The notes: a model not told the origin generated them from the letters alone. DNA of 43,389 bases from Nevskia sp. (GCA_030694365.1 JAUXYM010000088.1:1-43389); one strand, 5' to 3'; counted from the stretch's first letter, positions 21,301 to 30,307 are shown. Program-made: numbers and translations.

Positions 21301-22500
21301 ATGCTCAAGAAAACCAGCTGCGCCCTCGCCATTGCTGCCGTTCTGGTTGCCGCCTGCGGCGGCGGCGGTAGTACCGATGCCGGCAGCGGCGGCGATGGCT
21401 CCACCCCGGGCGGCACGACAAGCCCGGCACCGGCTGCAGTCGCAGGTCCGCTCGACACCGTGCAGACCGCCGTCACCGATACCGTGATTGCGCCGCTGGT
21501 CACCGCCACGGCCGGCACGCCGCTGCAGGGCGTGCTGCTGTGCGGCAACTCGATCGTCACCCGCAACCTGCTCGACATCGGCGACGCCATCGCCAACGGC
21601 CTGGCTTCGCCGTCGACCCTGGTCAGCACCGCGCCGGCTGCGGCCCAGGGCGCGCTGACCGCACTGGTCGGCAACCTGTCCGGCCTGCTCGGTTCGCTGA
21701 GCGGCTCGGTGACCTGCCTCGGTGGCAGCGCCGGCAGCACCCCGGTGCCCGTCACCAACCCGCTGGCCGGCACGCCGCTGGCACCGATCGGCGACGCCCT
21801 GCTGCCGGTGCTGACTGCCGCCATGCAGCAGCTCGCTGCCGCATCCAACGGCACCATCCCGCAGATCGGCGCCACCCAGCTGGCGACCATCGTCGCCCAG
21901 CTGGCCACCGCCTATGACTCCGCCCTCGCCCAGCTGCCGCCGGAAGCCCTGGCGGCGCCGGTGGTTGGCGGCACCCTGGTCACGGTCGGCAACTCGCTGG
22001 ACCAGCTGGTGGTGGTGACCAACCTCGCCGCCACCGGCGGTTCGCCGACGGCGCTGGCCGGGGCCTTCCAGACGCTGGCCCAGAACGCGCTGAACGATGT
22101 GCTGACCCTGGTGCTGCCGGTCGGCTCGCTGCAGGGCGAAGCCGGTGCCGGTGCACCGACCGATGTCCTCGCCACGCTGCAGGCGGCGATTGCCAGCCTG
22201 ACTGGCGGCCTCGGCACCAGCCCGACGACGCCGCTGCCGGCCAACCCGCTGGGCGGCACCGGCTTCGCCGCGCTGACCGGCCTGGTCACCCAGCTGACTT
22301 CGCTGCTGCCGACCGGCCTGACCGGCAGCGCCGGCACTTCGCCACTGGCGACTGCCACCGGCCCGCTGCAGACCTTGCTGAGCTCGCTGCTCGCCCCGCT
22401 GACCGGCGGTGGCCTGCCGGGTCTTCCGGGCGGGACCACGGGTGGCACCACCGGCGGTCTGGGCGGCGGTTGCCTGCTGGCCTTCCTCGGCCTTTGCTGA
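21301..22500 (+). CDS. Low-complexity Ala/Gly/Leu/Thr-rich lipoprotein
   Basis: ATG 21301 is chosen because GGAG lies eight bases before it. The product is 399 residues. The signal peptide ends VAAC followed by a Gly run, so it is a lipoprotein. The mature chain is striking. I find no Lys, His or Trp and a single Arg (TRNLLD), with Leu/Ala/Val-rich amphipathic stretches (LTALVGNLSGLLGSLSGS, LATIVAQLATAYDSALAQL) separated by Gly/Thr/Pro linkers. The C-terminus is a GGTTGG-rich segment closing with GGGCLLAFLGLC. Cys pairs occur in the body (LLCGN, VTCLGG). No enzyme motif is seen. A surface or outer-membrane-associated structural role is possible but unproven. A strong terminator follows. Confidence 0.75.
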   Translation: MLKKTSCALAIAAVLVAACGGGGSTDAGSGGDGSTPGGTTSPAPAAVAGPLDTVQTAVTDTVIAPLVTATAGTPLQGVLLCGNSIVTRNLLDIGDAIANGLASPSTLVSTAPAAAQGALTALVGNLSGLLGSLSGSVTCLGGSAGSTPVPVTNPLAGTPLAPIGDALLPVLTAAMQQLAAASNGTIPQIGATQLATIVAQLATAYDSALAQLPPEALAAPVVGGTLVTVGNSLDQLVVVTNLAATGGSPTALAGAFQTLAQNALNDVLTLVLPVGSLQGEAGAGAPTDVLATLQAAIASLTGGLGTSPTTPLPANPLGGTGFAALTGLVTQLTSLLPTGLTGSAGTSPLATATGPLQTLLSSLLAPLTGGGLPGLPGGTTGGTTGGLGGGCLLAFLGLC

Positions 22501-22516
22501 TCGCTGAAGTGATGTG

Positions 22517-22549
22517 AAAAGAGGCCGCCTTGCGCGGCCTCTTTTTTTG
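22517..22549 (+). terminator. Rho-independent terminator
   Basis: AGAGGCCGC and GCGGCCTCT pair around a short loop, followed by seven T. It ends the lipoprotein transcript. The A-run on the left also allows weak function on the other strand, where the convergent DGPF gene ends. Confidence 0.93.
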
Positions 22550-22577
22550 TCTGCGTGCTTGGGTTTCAGCTTCCGGA

Positions 22578-22934
22578 CTACTGGTCGTGACAGGTGCCGA
22601 TCTCGCGGACTTCGACCGTCGCCCAGGCGGTGGCCGGGCATTCGGCGGCGATGGCCACCGCTTCGGCGCGGCTGGCAACATCGATCAGGAAGAAGCCGCC
22701 AATCATTTCCTTCGATTCCGCAAACGGGCCATCGAGCAGCAGCGGCCGGCCCTCACGCGCGCTGACCCGGACGCCCTCGGCATCCGGCTTCAGTGCATCG
22801 CCGCCACGCAGAATGCCGCGTGCGTTCAGGCTGGCACCGAAGCGCTGCATGCTGTCGTACTCGGTCATCGCATCGTCGCGGCTGCGGCGCGTGCGGCGGG
22901 CTCGTTCTTCGAGAATCAGCAGGGCGTAGGACAT
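22578..22934 (-). CDS. YciI/DGPF-domain protein
   Basis: The 118-residue protein has the DGPF signature (LLLDGPFAESKEMIGGFFLI, about residues 65-85) and the YCII-like ferredoxin-fold pattern MSYALLILEER at the start. Such proteins are small, with no settled biochemical role, and are regularly encoded with ECF42-type sigma factors. It lies 61 bases downstream of that sigma gene on the same strand and is the last gene of the cluster. Confidence 0.9.
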   Translation of the reverse strand: MSYALLILEERARRTRRSRDDAMTEYDSMQRFGASLNARGILRGGDALKPDAEGVRVSAREGRPLLLDGPFAESKEMIGGFFLIDVASRAEAVAIAAECPATAWATVEVREIGTCHDQ

Positions 22935-22995
22935 GGCGGTCGTGGTTCGCTGATGGAGTAGGGATTGCGAATCCTAAGGCGCTGACGCGGCACCG

Positions 22996-24282
22996 TCATG
23001 ACGCCGCGCATTGGGCAGCCCGCTTGCGCAGGAAGCGTTGTTCGCGCTGGTTCTGGGTCAAGCTCGCGGCGCGCAGGAATTCGGCCTCCGCCTCGCAGTG
23101 CCGGCCGAGCTTGACCAGCAGATCGCCACGCACGCTGGGCAGCCAGGGATAGCCGGCAAGACTAGCCAACCCGGCCAGCCCGTCGACCTCGGCCAGCCCG
23201 GCCGCCGGCCCTACAGCCATGCCGACTGCAACCGCCCGATTCAGCGCCACCACCGGCGACGGCGTCAGCGCCAGCAGTGCGTCGTAGAGCCTGACGATGC
23301 GCGGCCAATCGGTGACTGCTGCGGTGGCAGCGCGCGCATGGCAGGCGGCGATCGCGGCCTGCAAGGTGTAGCTGCCGCGACGCTCGGCCAGCTTTTCGGC
23401 GGTAGCCAGCGCCGCCAGACCCCGGTTGATCAGCAGCCGATCCCAGCGGCCGCGATCCTGATCCGGCAGCAGGATCGGCTCGCCGTCCGCACCCGTGCGG
23501 GCGCGCAGCCGCGAGGCCTGGATTTCCATCAGCGCCAGCAGGCCGTGGACCTCGGCGATACGCGGTGCCAGGCCGGCCAGGATGCGGCCCAGGCGCTGGG
23601 CTTCCTCGCACAGCGCCGGGCGCAGCCAGTCGGCACCGGCGGTGGCCGCATAGCCTTCGTTGAAGATCAGGTAGATGACGCCGAGCACCGAATCGAGCCT
23701 TGCCGCCAGCGCTTCAGCATCAGGCAGCTCGAAAGGAATCTGCCGTTCGCCGAGCGTGCGCTTGGCGCGGACGATGCGCTGGGCGATGGTCGGCTCCGGC
23801 ACCAGAAACGCGCGGGCGATCTCGTCAGTACTCAGACCACCGAGCAGGCGCAGGGTCAGCGCCACCCGCGCTTCCGGCGACAGCACCGGATGGCAGGCGA
23901 TGAACATCAGCCGCAGCAGATCGTCGCCGACCGTGTCGTTCGGCCCGGCTTCGGCATCCGGCTGCTCCTGGGCATCGCGCAACTGGGTCTCGATCTCGGC
24001 GGCCAGCGAGCCGGCCCGCTCACGATGCAGGATGTCGCGGCGCAGGCGATCGATCGCCCGATGCTTGGCGGTAGTCATCAACCAGGCACCGGGATTGTCC
24101 GGCACGCCGGCCTGCGGCCACTGTTCGAGCGCGGCGAGCAGCGCGTCCTGGGCGAGGTCTTCGGCAAGGCCGACATCACGGACCAGCCTGACCAGCGCGC
24201 CGATCAGCCGGGCCGATTCGATGCGCCAGATCGCGGCGATGCGATCGGCGAGCGCTGTCCCTGCCGACGGTGCCGACGGCAT
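22996..24282 (-). CDS. ECF42-type sigma factor with C-terminal extension
   Basis: The 428-residue sigma factor has region 2 (about 15-85: RLVRDVGLAEDLAQDALLAA, then WLMTTAKHRAIDRLRR) and region 4 (about 118-175: VALTLRLLGGLSTDEIARAF, EPTIAQRIVRAKRTL). A long C-terminal extension (about 180-420: LGVIYLIFNEGY, LLALMEIQASRLRAR, SPVVALNRAVAVGM) is typical of the group known as ECF42. These lack a cognate anti-sigma factor; the extension is thought to control activity. They are associated with DGPF-domain proteins, two of which flank it here. It ends 61 bases before the first DGPF gene. Confidence 0.92.
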   Translation of the reverse strand: MPSAPSAGTALADRIAAIWRIESARLIGALVRLVRDVGLAEDLAQDALLAALEQWPQAGVPDNPGAWLMTTAKHRAIDRLRRDILHRERAGSLAAEIETQLRDAQEQPDAEAGPNDTVGDDLLRLMFIACHPVLSPEARVALTLRLLGGLSTDEIARAFLVPEPTIAQRIVRAKRTLGERQIPFELPDAEALAARLDSVLGVIYLIFNEGYAATAGADWLRPALCEEAQRLGRILAGLAPRIAEVHGLLALMEIQASRLRARTGADGEPILLPDQDRGRWDRLLINRGLAALATAEKLAERRGSYTLQAAIAACHARAATAAVTDWPRIVRLYDALLALTPSPVVALNRAVAVGMAVGPAAGLAEVDGLAGLASLAGYPWLPSVRGDLLVKLGRHCEAEAEFLRAASLTQNQREQRFLRKRAAQCAAS

Positions 24283-24369
24283 CAGTGAGCAAGACCTGCC
24301 GCTGCGCCATCAGGCAGCGCCGCCGTTTTTGGCCGCAGCCGCAAGCCTGTGGTCATCGGCCCAGGAAAT

Positions 24370-24848
24370 TCACTGGGAATCAGCTGGAATCAGCGCCCGA
24401 TTCAACTCGGTGCGCCAGCTGGCGGGATCGGTGCTCGACTCAGGGCCGACCGTGTAGACCTCCCAGAAGTCGCCACGCGTCGTCAGGCCTTGTTCGGCCA
24501 CCCAGGCATCGAGCGCCCCGGCCAGGCCGCGTGCAGTTGCTCGTAGCCACCGTGCATCACCGTGCGGGCCACCGTCGCCACCGGCCGCATGCCTGGCTGC
24601 ACCCGGCCGCTGGCGGTGACGGCGCCGTTGACCGGCACGCTGACTTCAAAGTCGAAACGCGCCGGGTCGAGCCGGTGGTGGTAGCAGAACCAGGGGCCGG
24701 CCGGACGCAGGCCTTGCGCGCCGAGCACGGCGAACACTTCCTGGATCGCCGGCCCCATGCAGCTACGAATCTCGGCACGCGCGATGTTCAGCGCGATCAT
24801 CGCCGTGGCCTGGGCCGGGCTGTCGACGGCGGTCGGGACGTCGATCAT
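24370..24848 (-). pseudogene. GyrI-like/AraC effector-binding-domain protein, frameshifted
   Basis: From ATG 24848 the frame reads a GyrI-like small-molecule-binding domain (GPAIQEVFAVLGAQGLRPAG, FDFEVSVPVNGAVTASGRV, ARTVMHGGYEQLHAAW) and then drifts into a short unrelated tail. One base lower, the family's usual ending appears: ALDAWVAEQGLTTRGDFWEV followed by YTVGPESSTDPASWRTELNR, finishing at TGA 24370-24372. A single missing base near 24516-24526, in a CCCCGG/GGCC context, explains the break. It may be a real mutation or a sequence error. It sits inside the ECF42 cluster, where such domains are plausible effectors. Confidence 0.75.
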
Positions 24849-24875
24849 CGGATGGTCTCCTCGAGGCTGGGCGGG

Positions 24876-25289
24876 TCAGGGCATCGGCTTCAGGCAGTTG
24901 ATCATCCACGGCGTGCCGAAACGGTCGGTGGCCATGCCGAAGCGCTGCGCCCAGAAGGTTTCCGCCATCGGCATGAACACGCTGCCGCCTTCACTGAGCG
25001 CAGCGAACAGGCGGTCGGCCTCGCCGCTGCTGTCGACGGTGATCGTCACGCAACCGTTGCTGCGCGCCGGGCCGCAGCCCTCGGCAGCATCAGCACCCAT
25101 CAGCACCTGATCGCCGACGTGCAACTCGGCATGCATGATCGCGTCGCGGCTTGCGGCCGGCAATTCGGCGGCCATCGGCGATTCGCCCTGGCTCATGATC
25201 ATCGCGATCTTGCCGTGGAAGGTTTTCGCATAGAACTCGAAAGCTTCGCGGCACTGCTGGTTGAAGCTGAGATAAGGATTGATGCGCAT
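24876..25289 (-). CDS. VOC-family (PhnB-like) protein
   Basis: The 137-residue protein is of the PhnB/glyoxalase-like type: MRINPYLSFNQQCREAFEFY at the start, an FHGKIAMIMSQGESPM segment, MHAELHVGDQVLMGAD, and the ending FGMATDRFGTPWMIN. Members share the paired beta-alpha-beta-beta-beta fold. No metal ligand set typical of glyoxalase I is obvious, and the substrate is unknown. It lies in the middle of the ECF42 cluster, 27 bases ahead of the GyrI-like gene. PhnB-like genes are frequent in such clusters. Confidence 0.9.
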   Translation of the reverse strand: MRINPYLSFNQQCREAFEFYAKTFHGKIAMIMSQGESPMAAELPAASRDAIMHAELHVGDQVLMGADAAEGCGPARSNGCVTITVDSSGEADRLFAALSEGGSVFMPMAETFWAQRFGMATDRFGTPWMINCLKPMP

Positions 25290-25331
25290 GGCTTGCTCCT
25301 CGGTGTGCAGTCTGGGGTCAGTTGTCAGGGA

Positions 25332-25757
25332 CTACTTTCTGGTTTCGATCTCGGCGCGCAGGCGCGCTTCCTGTTCCTGCAGTTCCGGCGTGAACGCCTC
25401 GCCGAAATCGGCAGCGTCGAACACCTGGCGAATCTCCACTTCCGATTCGCCGATCATCGGACAAGGGCAGCGCTTCAGCCACTCGATCGCTTCCTCGATC
25501 GAGCGCAATTCCCAGAGCCAGAAGCCGGCGATCAGCTCCTTGGTTTCCGCGAACGGGCCGTCGATGACGGTGCGCTGGCTGCCCGAAAAACGGACCCGCG
25601 CGCCCTTCGAGCTGGGATGCAGACCTTCGCCGGCCAGCATCACCCCGGCCTTGACCAGTTCCTCGTTGAACTTGCCCATGTCGGTCAGCAGTTTCTCGGC
25701 CGGCATCACGCCGGCTTCCGAGTTGGCGTCGGCTTTGATGATCACCATGAATCGCAT
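25332..25757 (-). CDS. YciI/DGPF-domain protein
   Basis: The start is ATG 25757, with AAGGAG eight bases upstream. Longer frames upstream are not family-like. The 141-residue product begins MRFMVIIKADANSEAG, carries TVIDGPFAETKELIAGFWLW (about 80-100) and ends with a charged helix (FTPELQEQEARLRAEIETRK). It is the first gene of the minus-strand ECF42 cluster and is paralogous to the DGPF protein at 22578-22934. Whether the sigma factor transcribes this promoter is unknown but is the usual pattern for such clusters. Confidence 0.92.
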   Translation of the reverse strand: MRFMVIIKADANSEAGVMPAEKLLTDMGKFNEELVKAGVMLAGEGLHPSSKGARVRFSGSQRTVIDGPFAETKELIAGFWLWELRSIEEAIEWLKRCPCPMIGESEVEIRQVFDAADFGEAFTPELQEQEARLRAEIETRK

Positions 25758-25919
25758 CGGGGCGCTCCTTGTTCGTGTTCGTTGCGCGGCGGAATTTCCT
25801 TGCGCTTCCGTACTACGACGAAGCAGGCGGACGGAAATCGACAGCCTGCGCAAAGATTTTTTCGAGTATTTCGCAAAGCGCTGATCGGCCTGTAATTTTT
25901 CCTGTGCGGCCGAAGATCG

Positions 25920-26708
25920 ATGGCAGTGCTTGCTACGCTCGCGGCCATGAAAGCGTCTCGCCCGACCCCGAAGTCCGCACAGCAACCACCGCGCCACGGT
26001 CTGGCCCGGGTGTTGTCGAAACTCGGCGTCTGCTCGCGCAGCCAGGCAGAGCTCGCGATCAAGGCCGGACGAGTCACCGTGGGCGGCCGCATCGAACGCA
26101 ATCCCGAGCGACCGAGCGATGCCCAGCGCGAACGGATCGCGCTCGACGGCATCGACGTGCAAGCCGCCGCGAAGCTCTATATCGCGGTCAACAAGCCGCG
26201 CGGCATCGTCGTCAGTGCCGCCGATGAACGCGGCCGCGACACTGTCTACAGCCTGATCGCCGACGCCGGCCTGCCCTGGCTTGGCCCGGTCGGCCGGCTC
26301 GACAAGGCCAGCGAGGGGCTGCTGTTGTTATCGAACGACACGGTCTGGGCGGCCGGCATCACCGAGCCTTCAGGGAGCTTGATCAAGACCTATCACGTGC
26401 AGATCGGCGGCCTGCCGGACGCAACGGCACTGGCGGCGATGGTCGCCGGTGTCGTCGATGGTGGCGAGCGCTTGTCAGCGGTCAGCGCCAGCCTGCTGCG
26501 CTCCGGTGAGCGTAATTGCTGGCTGGAGATCGTGCTCGACGAAGGCCGCAACCGGCATATCCGCCGGCTGCTCGAAGTGCTGGGCTTTGATGTGCTGCGG
26601 CTGCTGCGGGTGTCGATCGGCGGCTTGGTACTCGGCGATCTCGCCAAGGGTGCCTGGCGGCATCTGACGGCGGACGAGGTTGCGACGCTGCGGGTAGTCG
26701 CCGGATAG
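25920..26708 (+). CDS. Pseudouridine synthase, RsuA/RluB/E/F family
   Basis: The 262-residue enzyme isomerises a specific uridine in rRNA. It has an N-terminal S4 RNA-binding domain (about 29-75: LARVLSKLGVCSRSQAELAI) and the catalytic motif GRLDKASEGLLLLSND, with Asp128 as nucleophile. The family more often has GRLDxxTEGL. The C-terminal EGRNRHIRRLLEVLGFDVLR is also typical. The target site cannot be told from sequence. ATG 25920 gives the longest frame; ATG 25947 is an alternative, and neither has a strong ribosome-binding site. It is divergent from the ECF42 cluster, with about 160 bases between. Confidence 0.88.
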   Translation: MAVLATLAAMKASRPTPKSAQQPPRHGLARVLSKLGVCSRSQAELAIKAGRVTVGGRIERNPERPSDAQRERIALDGIDVQAAAKLYIAVNKPRGIVVSAADERGRDTVYSLIADAGLPWLGPVGRLDKASEGLLLLSNDTVWAAGITEPSGSLIKTYHVQIGGLPDATALAAMVAGVVDGGERLSAVSASLLRSGERNCWLEIVLDEGRNRHIRRLLEVLGFDVLRLLRVSIGGLVLGDLAKGAWRHLTADEVATLRVVAG

Positions 26709-26735
26709 GGGCCGGGTATGGGCCGGGTAGGGGCC
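26706..26735. repeat. Short tandem repeat at gene end
   Basis: TAGGGGCCGGG, TATGGGCCGGG and a partial TAGGGGCCG follow one another. The first unit contains the TAG stop of the pseudouridine synthase. It is probably a replication-slippage product. Just beyond, CGTCTT and AAGACG (about 26752-26778) form a weak stem before the amidase start. Confidence 0.45.
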
Positions 26736-26783
26736 GACACACCCAGCTCGTCTTAAGGGCATCCCGTTCCTCAAGACGACGCC

Positions 26784-28715
26784 ATGCGCCTGTTCCGTCT
26801 CGCCTTCACCCTCTCCGCGCTTTCCTGCCTGCCGACGCTGGCCGCAGCGAGCTTCGCCGTCGAGGAAGCGACCATCGCCGACATTCAGAAGGCGATCCTG
26901 TCCAGACAGATCACCGCCACCGACGTGGTGAACCTGCATCTCAAGCGCATCAAGGCTTACGACGGCGTCTGCGTGAAGCAGCCCGATGGCGTCCTCGGCA
27001 AGATCGAAACGATCGCCAATGCCGGCCAGATCAACGCCTATGCCACGCTCAACCTGCGCCCGGCGATGCTGAAGAAGTGGGGTTTCAGCACACATAAGGC
27101 GCGGAGCATGACCGACAAGGCCGATGCCGATCCGGCCTTGCCGGACGCGCTCGAAGCCGCGGCCGAACTCGACCGGCAGTTCGCTGCGACCGGCAAGCTG
27201 ATCGGCCCGCTGCACGGCATTCCGATCTCGGTGAAGGACCAGTACGACACCGCCGATCTGCGCACCACTTCAGGCGCCGATGCGCCTTACGCCAACGATC
27301 GGCCGCCGATCGACGCGGAGTTCGTCAAACGCCTGCGCATGGCCGGCGCCATCATCATCGGCAAGGCCAACATGGGCGAGTACGCCAGCGGCGATCGCAG
27401 CAGTTTCGGCGGCGTGTTGTGCAATCCCTATGACACCGAGCGCAGTCCGGGGCGCTCCAGCGGCGGTTCCGGCTCGTCGGTGGCCGCGAGTCTGGCCGTC
27501 TGCTCGATCGCCGAGGAATCCGGCCCTTCGGCACGCAACCCGGCGAAGAACAACAACGTCGTCGGCATCGCCGCGACGCAGGAACTGGTCAGCCGCGCCG
27601 GCATGATCAAGGCCAGCACCATGAACGATAGGGTCGGCCCGCTGTGCCGCACGGTTGCGGACACCGCCACCGTGCTCGATGTGATTTCCGGCTACGACCC
27701 CAAGGATGAACTCACCGCCTTCAGTCTCGGCCGCAAGCCGCCGCAGCCTTACGCGAGCTATACGCATGACAAGAGCCTGAAAGGCCTGCGCATCGGCGTG
27801 CTGCGCGAGTTCATGAACAAGGCGCTGTTCACCAAGGCCGACGAGCAGAGCATCGATATCGTCGAGCGCGCCGTGGCGGATCTGCAGAAGCTCGGCGCGA
27901 CGATCGTCGATCCTGGCACCAGCGGCGCGCTGTTCCAGCAGTGCGTGGCCAAATACGCACCTTCGGCTTATTCGCGCGCTTTGGTCCAGCAGAACCCGAA
28001 GCTGTTCCCAGCCGATGGCGATCACATTCCGCAGCTGGTGGCGATGTCTGCCGATGCCAGTCTGTTTCCTGCTGACAGCCCGCTGACGATCCGCGATCTG
28101 GGCGCCGACAAGACCATCGGCGAGGGTCGCTTCGTGCTCGACCAGTATCTGCAGGCACGCGGCGACGCCAACATCAAGAACACCGAAGACCTGATCAACA
28201 AGTCGCGCTTCTACACCGACGTGCGCGCCGGCACCGGCTTCTCGGACAAGAAAAAGGGCCTGGAAGAGAAGTTCAAGGACAAGACCCTGGATATCTCCGC
28301 GCGCCTGGAACAGCGCTTCGCCCTGCAGCAGATCGGCATCCAGTGCATGGCCGAGCAGAACCTCGATGCGGTGGTCTATCCGACCAGCAACATCCCCTCG
28401 CCCAAGCTCGGCATGCCCACTGAACCGAACAAGAACGGCCGCTCGGCACTGGCCTGGACCCTGCTCGGCGCCAACGGCTTTCCGGCGCTGTCGGTGCCGG
28501 CCGGCTTCACCACCGACGTCGACGACCGGGTGCCCGACAAGAACGCCGAAGGTGGCACCAAGCTGGTCGGTCCGATCGCCGCGAAGCTGCCGGTGAACGT
28601 CGATTTCCTCGGCAAGCCGTTCGACGAGGCGACGCTGTTCAGGATCGCCGGCGCTTACGAGGCGGCGACCCGACATCGCCAGGCACCACCCGATTTTGGA
28701 CCGGTGAAGAAGTAG
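26784..28715 (+). CDS. Exported amidase-signature-family hydrolase
   Basis: The 643-residue enzyme has an N-terminal signal peptide (MRLFRLAFTLSALSCLPTLA, cleavage near AAAS), placing it outside the cytoplasm. The amidase-signature catalytic triad is visible: Lys151 in GIPISVKDQYD, the cis-Ser segment GRSSGGSGSS (224-232), and the nucleophile Ser near 249 in EESGPSARNP, a variant of the usual GGS context. The domain is followed by about 120 residues with LAWTLLGANGFPALSVPAGF. Members hydrolyse amides of varied kinds; the substrate is unknown. It is preceded by no clear ribosome-binding site and converges with dbpA, 12 bases apart. Confidence 0.88.
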   Translation: MRLFRLAFTLSALSCLPTLAAASFAVEEATIADIQKAILSRQITATDVVNLHLKRIKAYDGVCVKQPDGVLGKIETIANAGQINAYATLNLRPAMLKKWGFSTHKARSMTDKADADPALPDALEAAAELDRQFAATGKLIGPLHGIPISVKDQYDTADLRTTSGADAPYANDRPPIDAEFVKRLRMAGAIIIGKANMGEYASGDRSSFGGVLCNPYDTERSPGRSSGGSGSSVAASLAVCSIAEESGPSARNPAKNNNVVGIAATQELVSRAGMIKASTMNDRVGPLCRTVADTATVLDVISGYDPKDELTAFSLGRKPPQPYASYTHDKSLKGLRIGVLREFMNKALFTKADEQSIDIVERAVADLQKLGATIVDPGTSGALFQQCVAKYAPSAYSRALVQQNPKLFPADGDHIPQLVAMSADASLFPADSPLTIRDLGADKTIGEGRFVLDQYLQARGDANIKNTEDLINKSRFYTDVRAGTGFSDKKKGLEEKFKDKTLDISARLEQRFALQQIGIQCMAEQNLDAVVYPTSNIPSPKLGMPTEPNKNGRSALAWTLLGANGFPALSVPAGFTTDVDDRVPDKNAEGGTKLVGPIAAKLPVNVDFLGKPFDEATLFRIAGAYEAATRHRQAPPDFGPVKK

Positions 28716-28727
28716 ATCGCCGCCGGC

Positions 28728-30110
28728 TCAATCGATCGGCCGCACCCGGAAGTTCTTGCCCTTGATCTTGCCGGCGCGCAGGCCGTCGATCGCGCCCTTG
28801 GCAAAGCGGCGGTCGATCGCGACATAGGTGCGGGTATCGAAGGTGTTGATCTTGCCGACGGCTTCCTTGGCCAGTCCGGCAGCGCCGGTCAGCGCACCGA
28901 GCAGATCGCCCGGCCGCAGCTTGTCGCGCCGGCCGGCGTCGATACAGATGGTGACGAACACCGGCGGCACCGGACGATCCGGTGACAGCGCCGACATCGG
29001 CAGTTTGCCGATCGCCGCCTTGAAGCCGAGCTTGGCTTCGATCGCTGCCACCCGGCTGCGCTCGCGCGGCGCGTACAGGTGCAGCGCCAGGCCACTCTTG
29101 CCGGCACGGCCGGTGCGGCCGACGCGATGGATGTGCTGGTCCGGCTCCAGCGGCAGTTCGTAGCTGATCACCAGCGCCAGATCCTTGATGTCGAGACCGC
29201 GCGCGGCGACATCGGTGGCGATCAGCACGCGTGCCGAGCCATTGGTGAAGCGCACCAGCACTTCGTCGCGATCGCGCTGGTCGATATCGCCATGCAGGGA
29301 CAGCACCGAAAAGCCGCGCTTGGCAAGCTGCACTTCGATGTCCTGGGCATCGTTCTTGGTATGGGCGAAGACCAGTGCCGATTCCGGCCGCTGGGTGCTG
29401 AGCAGATGCGCCAGCGCATCGAGGCGCTTCATCGGATCGACCTCGTAGAAGGTCTGCTCGACCTGCGCAGTGACGATCTCGTTGTCGACGGTGATCTCCA
29501 CCGGATCGCGCTGCAGGCGGCGGCTGATCGCCCGCACCGTGTCCGGGAAGGTGGCCGAGAAGAACAGCGTCTGGCGGCTCGCCGGGGCGAGATCGACGAT
29601 CGCGCGGCTGGCTTGCTCGAAGTCGGAATCGAGCATGCGATCGGCCTCGTCGAGCACCAGCACGCGCAAGCTGTCGAGCTTGAGATTGCCTTCGTCGAGC
29701 AGCTCCTGCACCCGGCGGGCCATGCCGACGACGATGTGCGGATCGTGCTCCAGCGAGGCGACCTGCGGCCGCTTGGAAATGCCGCCGCCGAGCACGGTCA
29801 GCTTGACGTTCGGCAAGCAGCGCGCCAGCCGGCGAATTTCCTTGGCGATCTGATCGGCCAGTTCGCGGGTCGGGCAGAGCACCAGCGCCTGAGTTTTCAT
29901 CTGGGTCGCGTCGATCTTCGACAGCAGGCCCAGGCCATAGGCCGCCGTCTTGCCGCTGCCGGTACGCGCCTGGCCGATCACATCGCGGCCTTCGAGCATC
30001 GGCGGCAGGCTCATCGCCTGGATCGGCGTCATCAACTTGTAGTCGAGGGAATCGAGCGCCTGCAGCAGCAGCGGATTCAGCGGCAAGGACGAGAACGGCA
30101 GAGTTTCCAC
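28728..30110 (-). CDS. dbpA: ATP-dependent RNA helicase DbpA
   Basis: The 460-residue DEAD-box helicase acts in large-subunit ribosome assembly by binding 23S rRNA hairpin 92. It has the Q-motif region (TPIQAMSLPP), Walker A ARTGSGKT (48-55), PTRELA, DEAD (154-157), SAT (185-187), and the C-terminal motifs ARGLDIKDL and HRVGRTGRAGKSG. The DbpA RNA-binding domain follows (about 385-458: RDKLRPGDLLGALTGAAGL, KINTFDTRTYVAI). One deviation is present: the motif usually written TPGR (here near 129-133) reads GMARR. The start is GTG 30110, with AGGTG upstream. It is divergent from the pilus operon. Confidence 0.92.
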   Translation of the reverse strand: METLPFSSLPLNPLLLQALDSLDYKLMTPIQAMSLPPMLEGRDVIGQARTGSGKTAAYGLGLLSKIDATQMKTQALVLCPTRELADQIAKEIRRLARCLPNVKLTVLGGGISKRPQVASLEHDPHIVVGMARRVQELLDEGNLKLDSLRVLVLDEADRMLDSDFEQASRAIVDLAPASRQTLFFSATFPDTVRAISRRLQRDPVEITVDNEIVTAQVEQTFYEVDPMKRLDALAHLLSTQRPESALVFAHTKNDAQDIEVQLAKRGFSVLSLHGDIDQRDRDEVLVRFTNGSARVLIATDVAARGLDIKDLALVISYELPLEPDQHIHRVGRTGRAGKSGLALHLYAPRERSRVAAIEAKLGFKAAIGKLPMSALSPDRPVPPVFVTICIDAGRRDKLRPGDLLGALTGAAGLAKEAVGKINTFDTRTYVAIDRRFAKGAIDGLRAGKIKGKNFRVRPID

Positions 30111-30307
30111 GGGGCACCTGAGTCGGACAACCGTCGCTTGAGCGTCGGCAAGCCGCGAATTGTGAGGCCAGCGGCGCTTGCCTGCCGACAGACGGCCTGT
30201 GGCGCATGTGGGGCGCGTCTGGACCGTGGTTTGCAGCTTCGGCTTGCGCGCCGGAATTCCGCCGCGTCAAACAACAGACAGACCTCAGACAGACACGGAG
30301 CTGTGCC

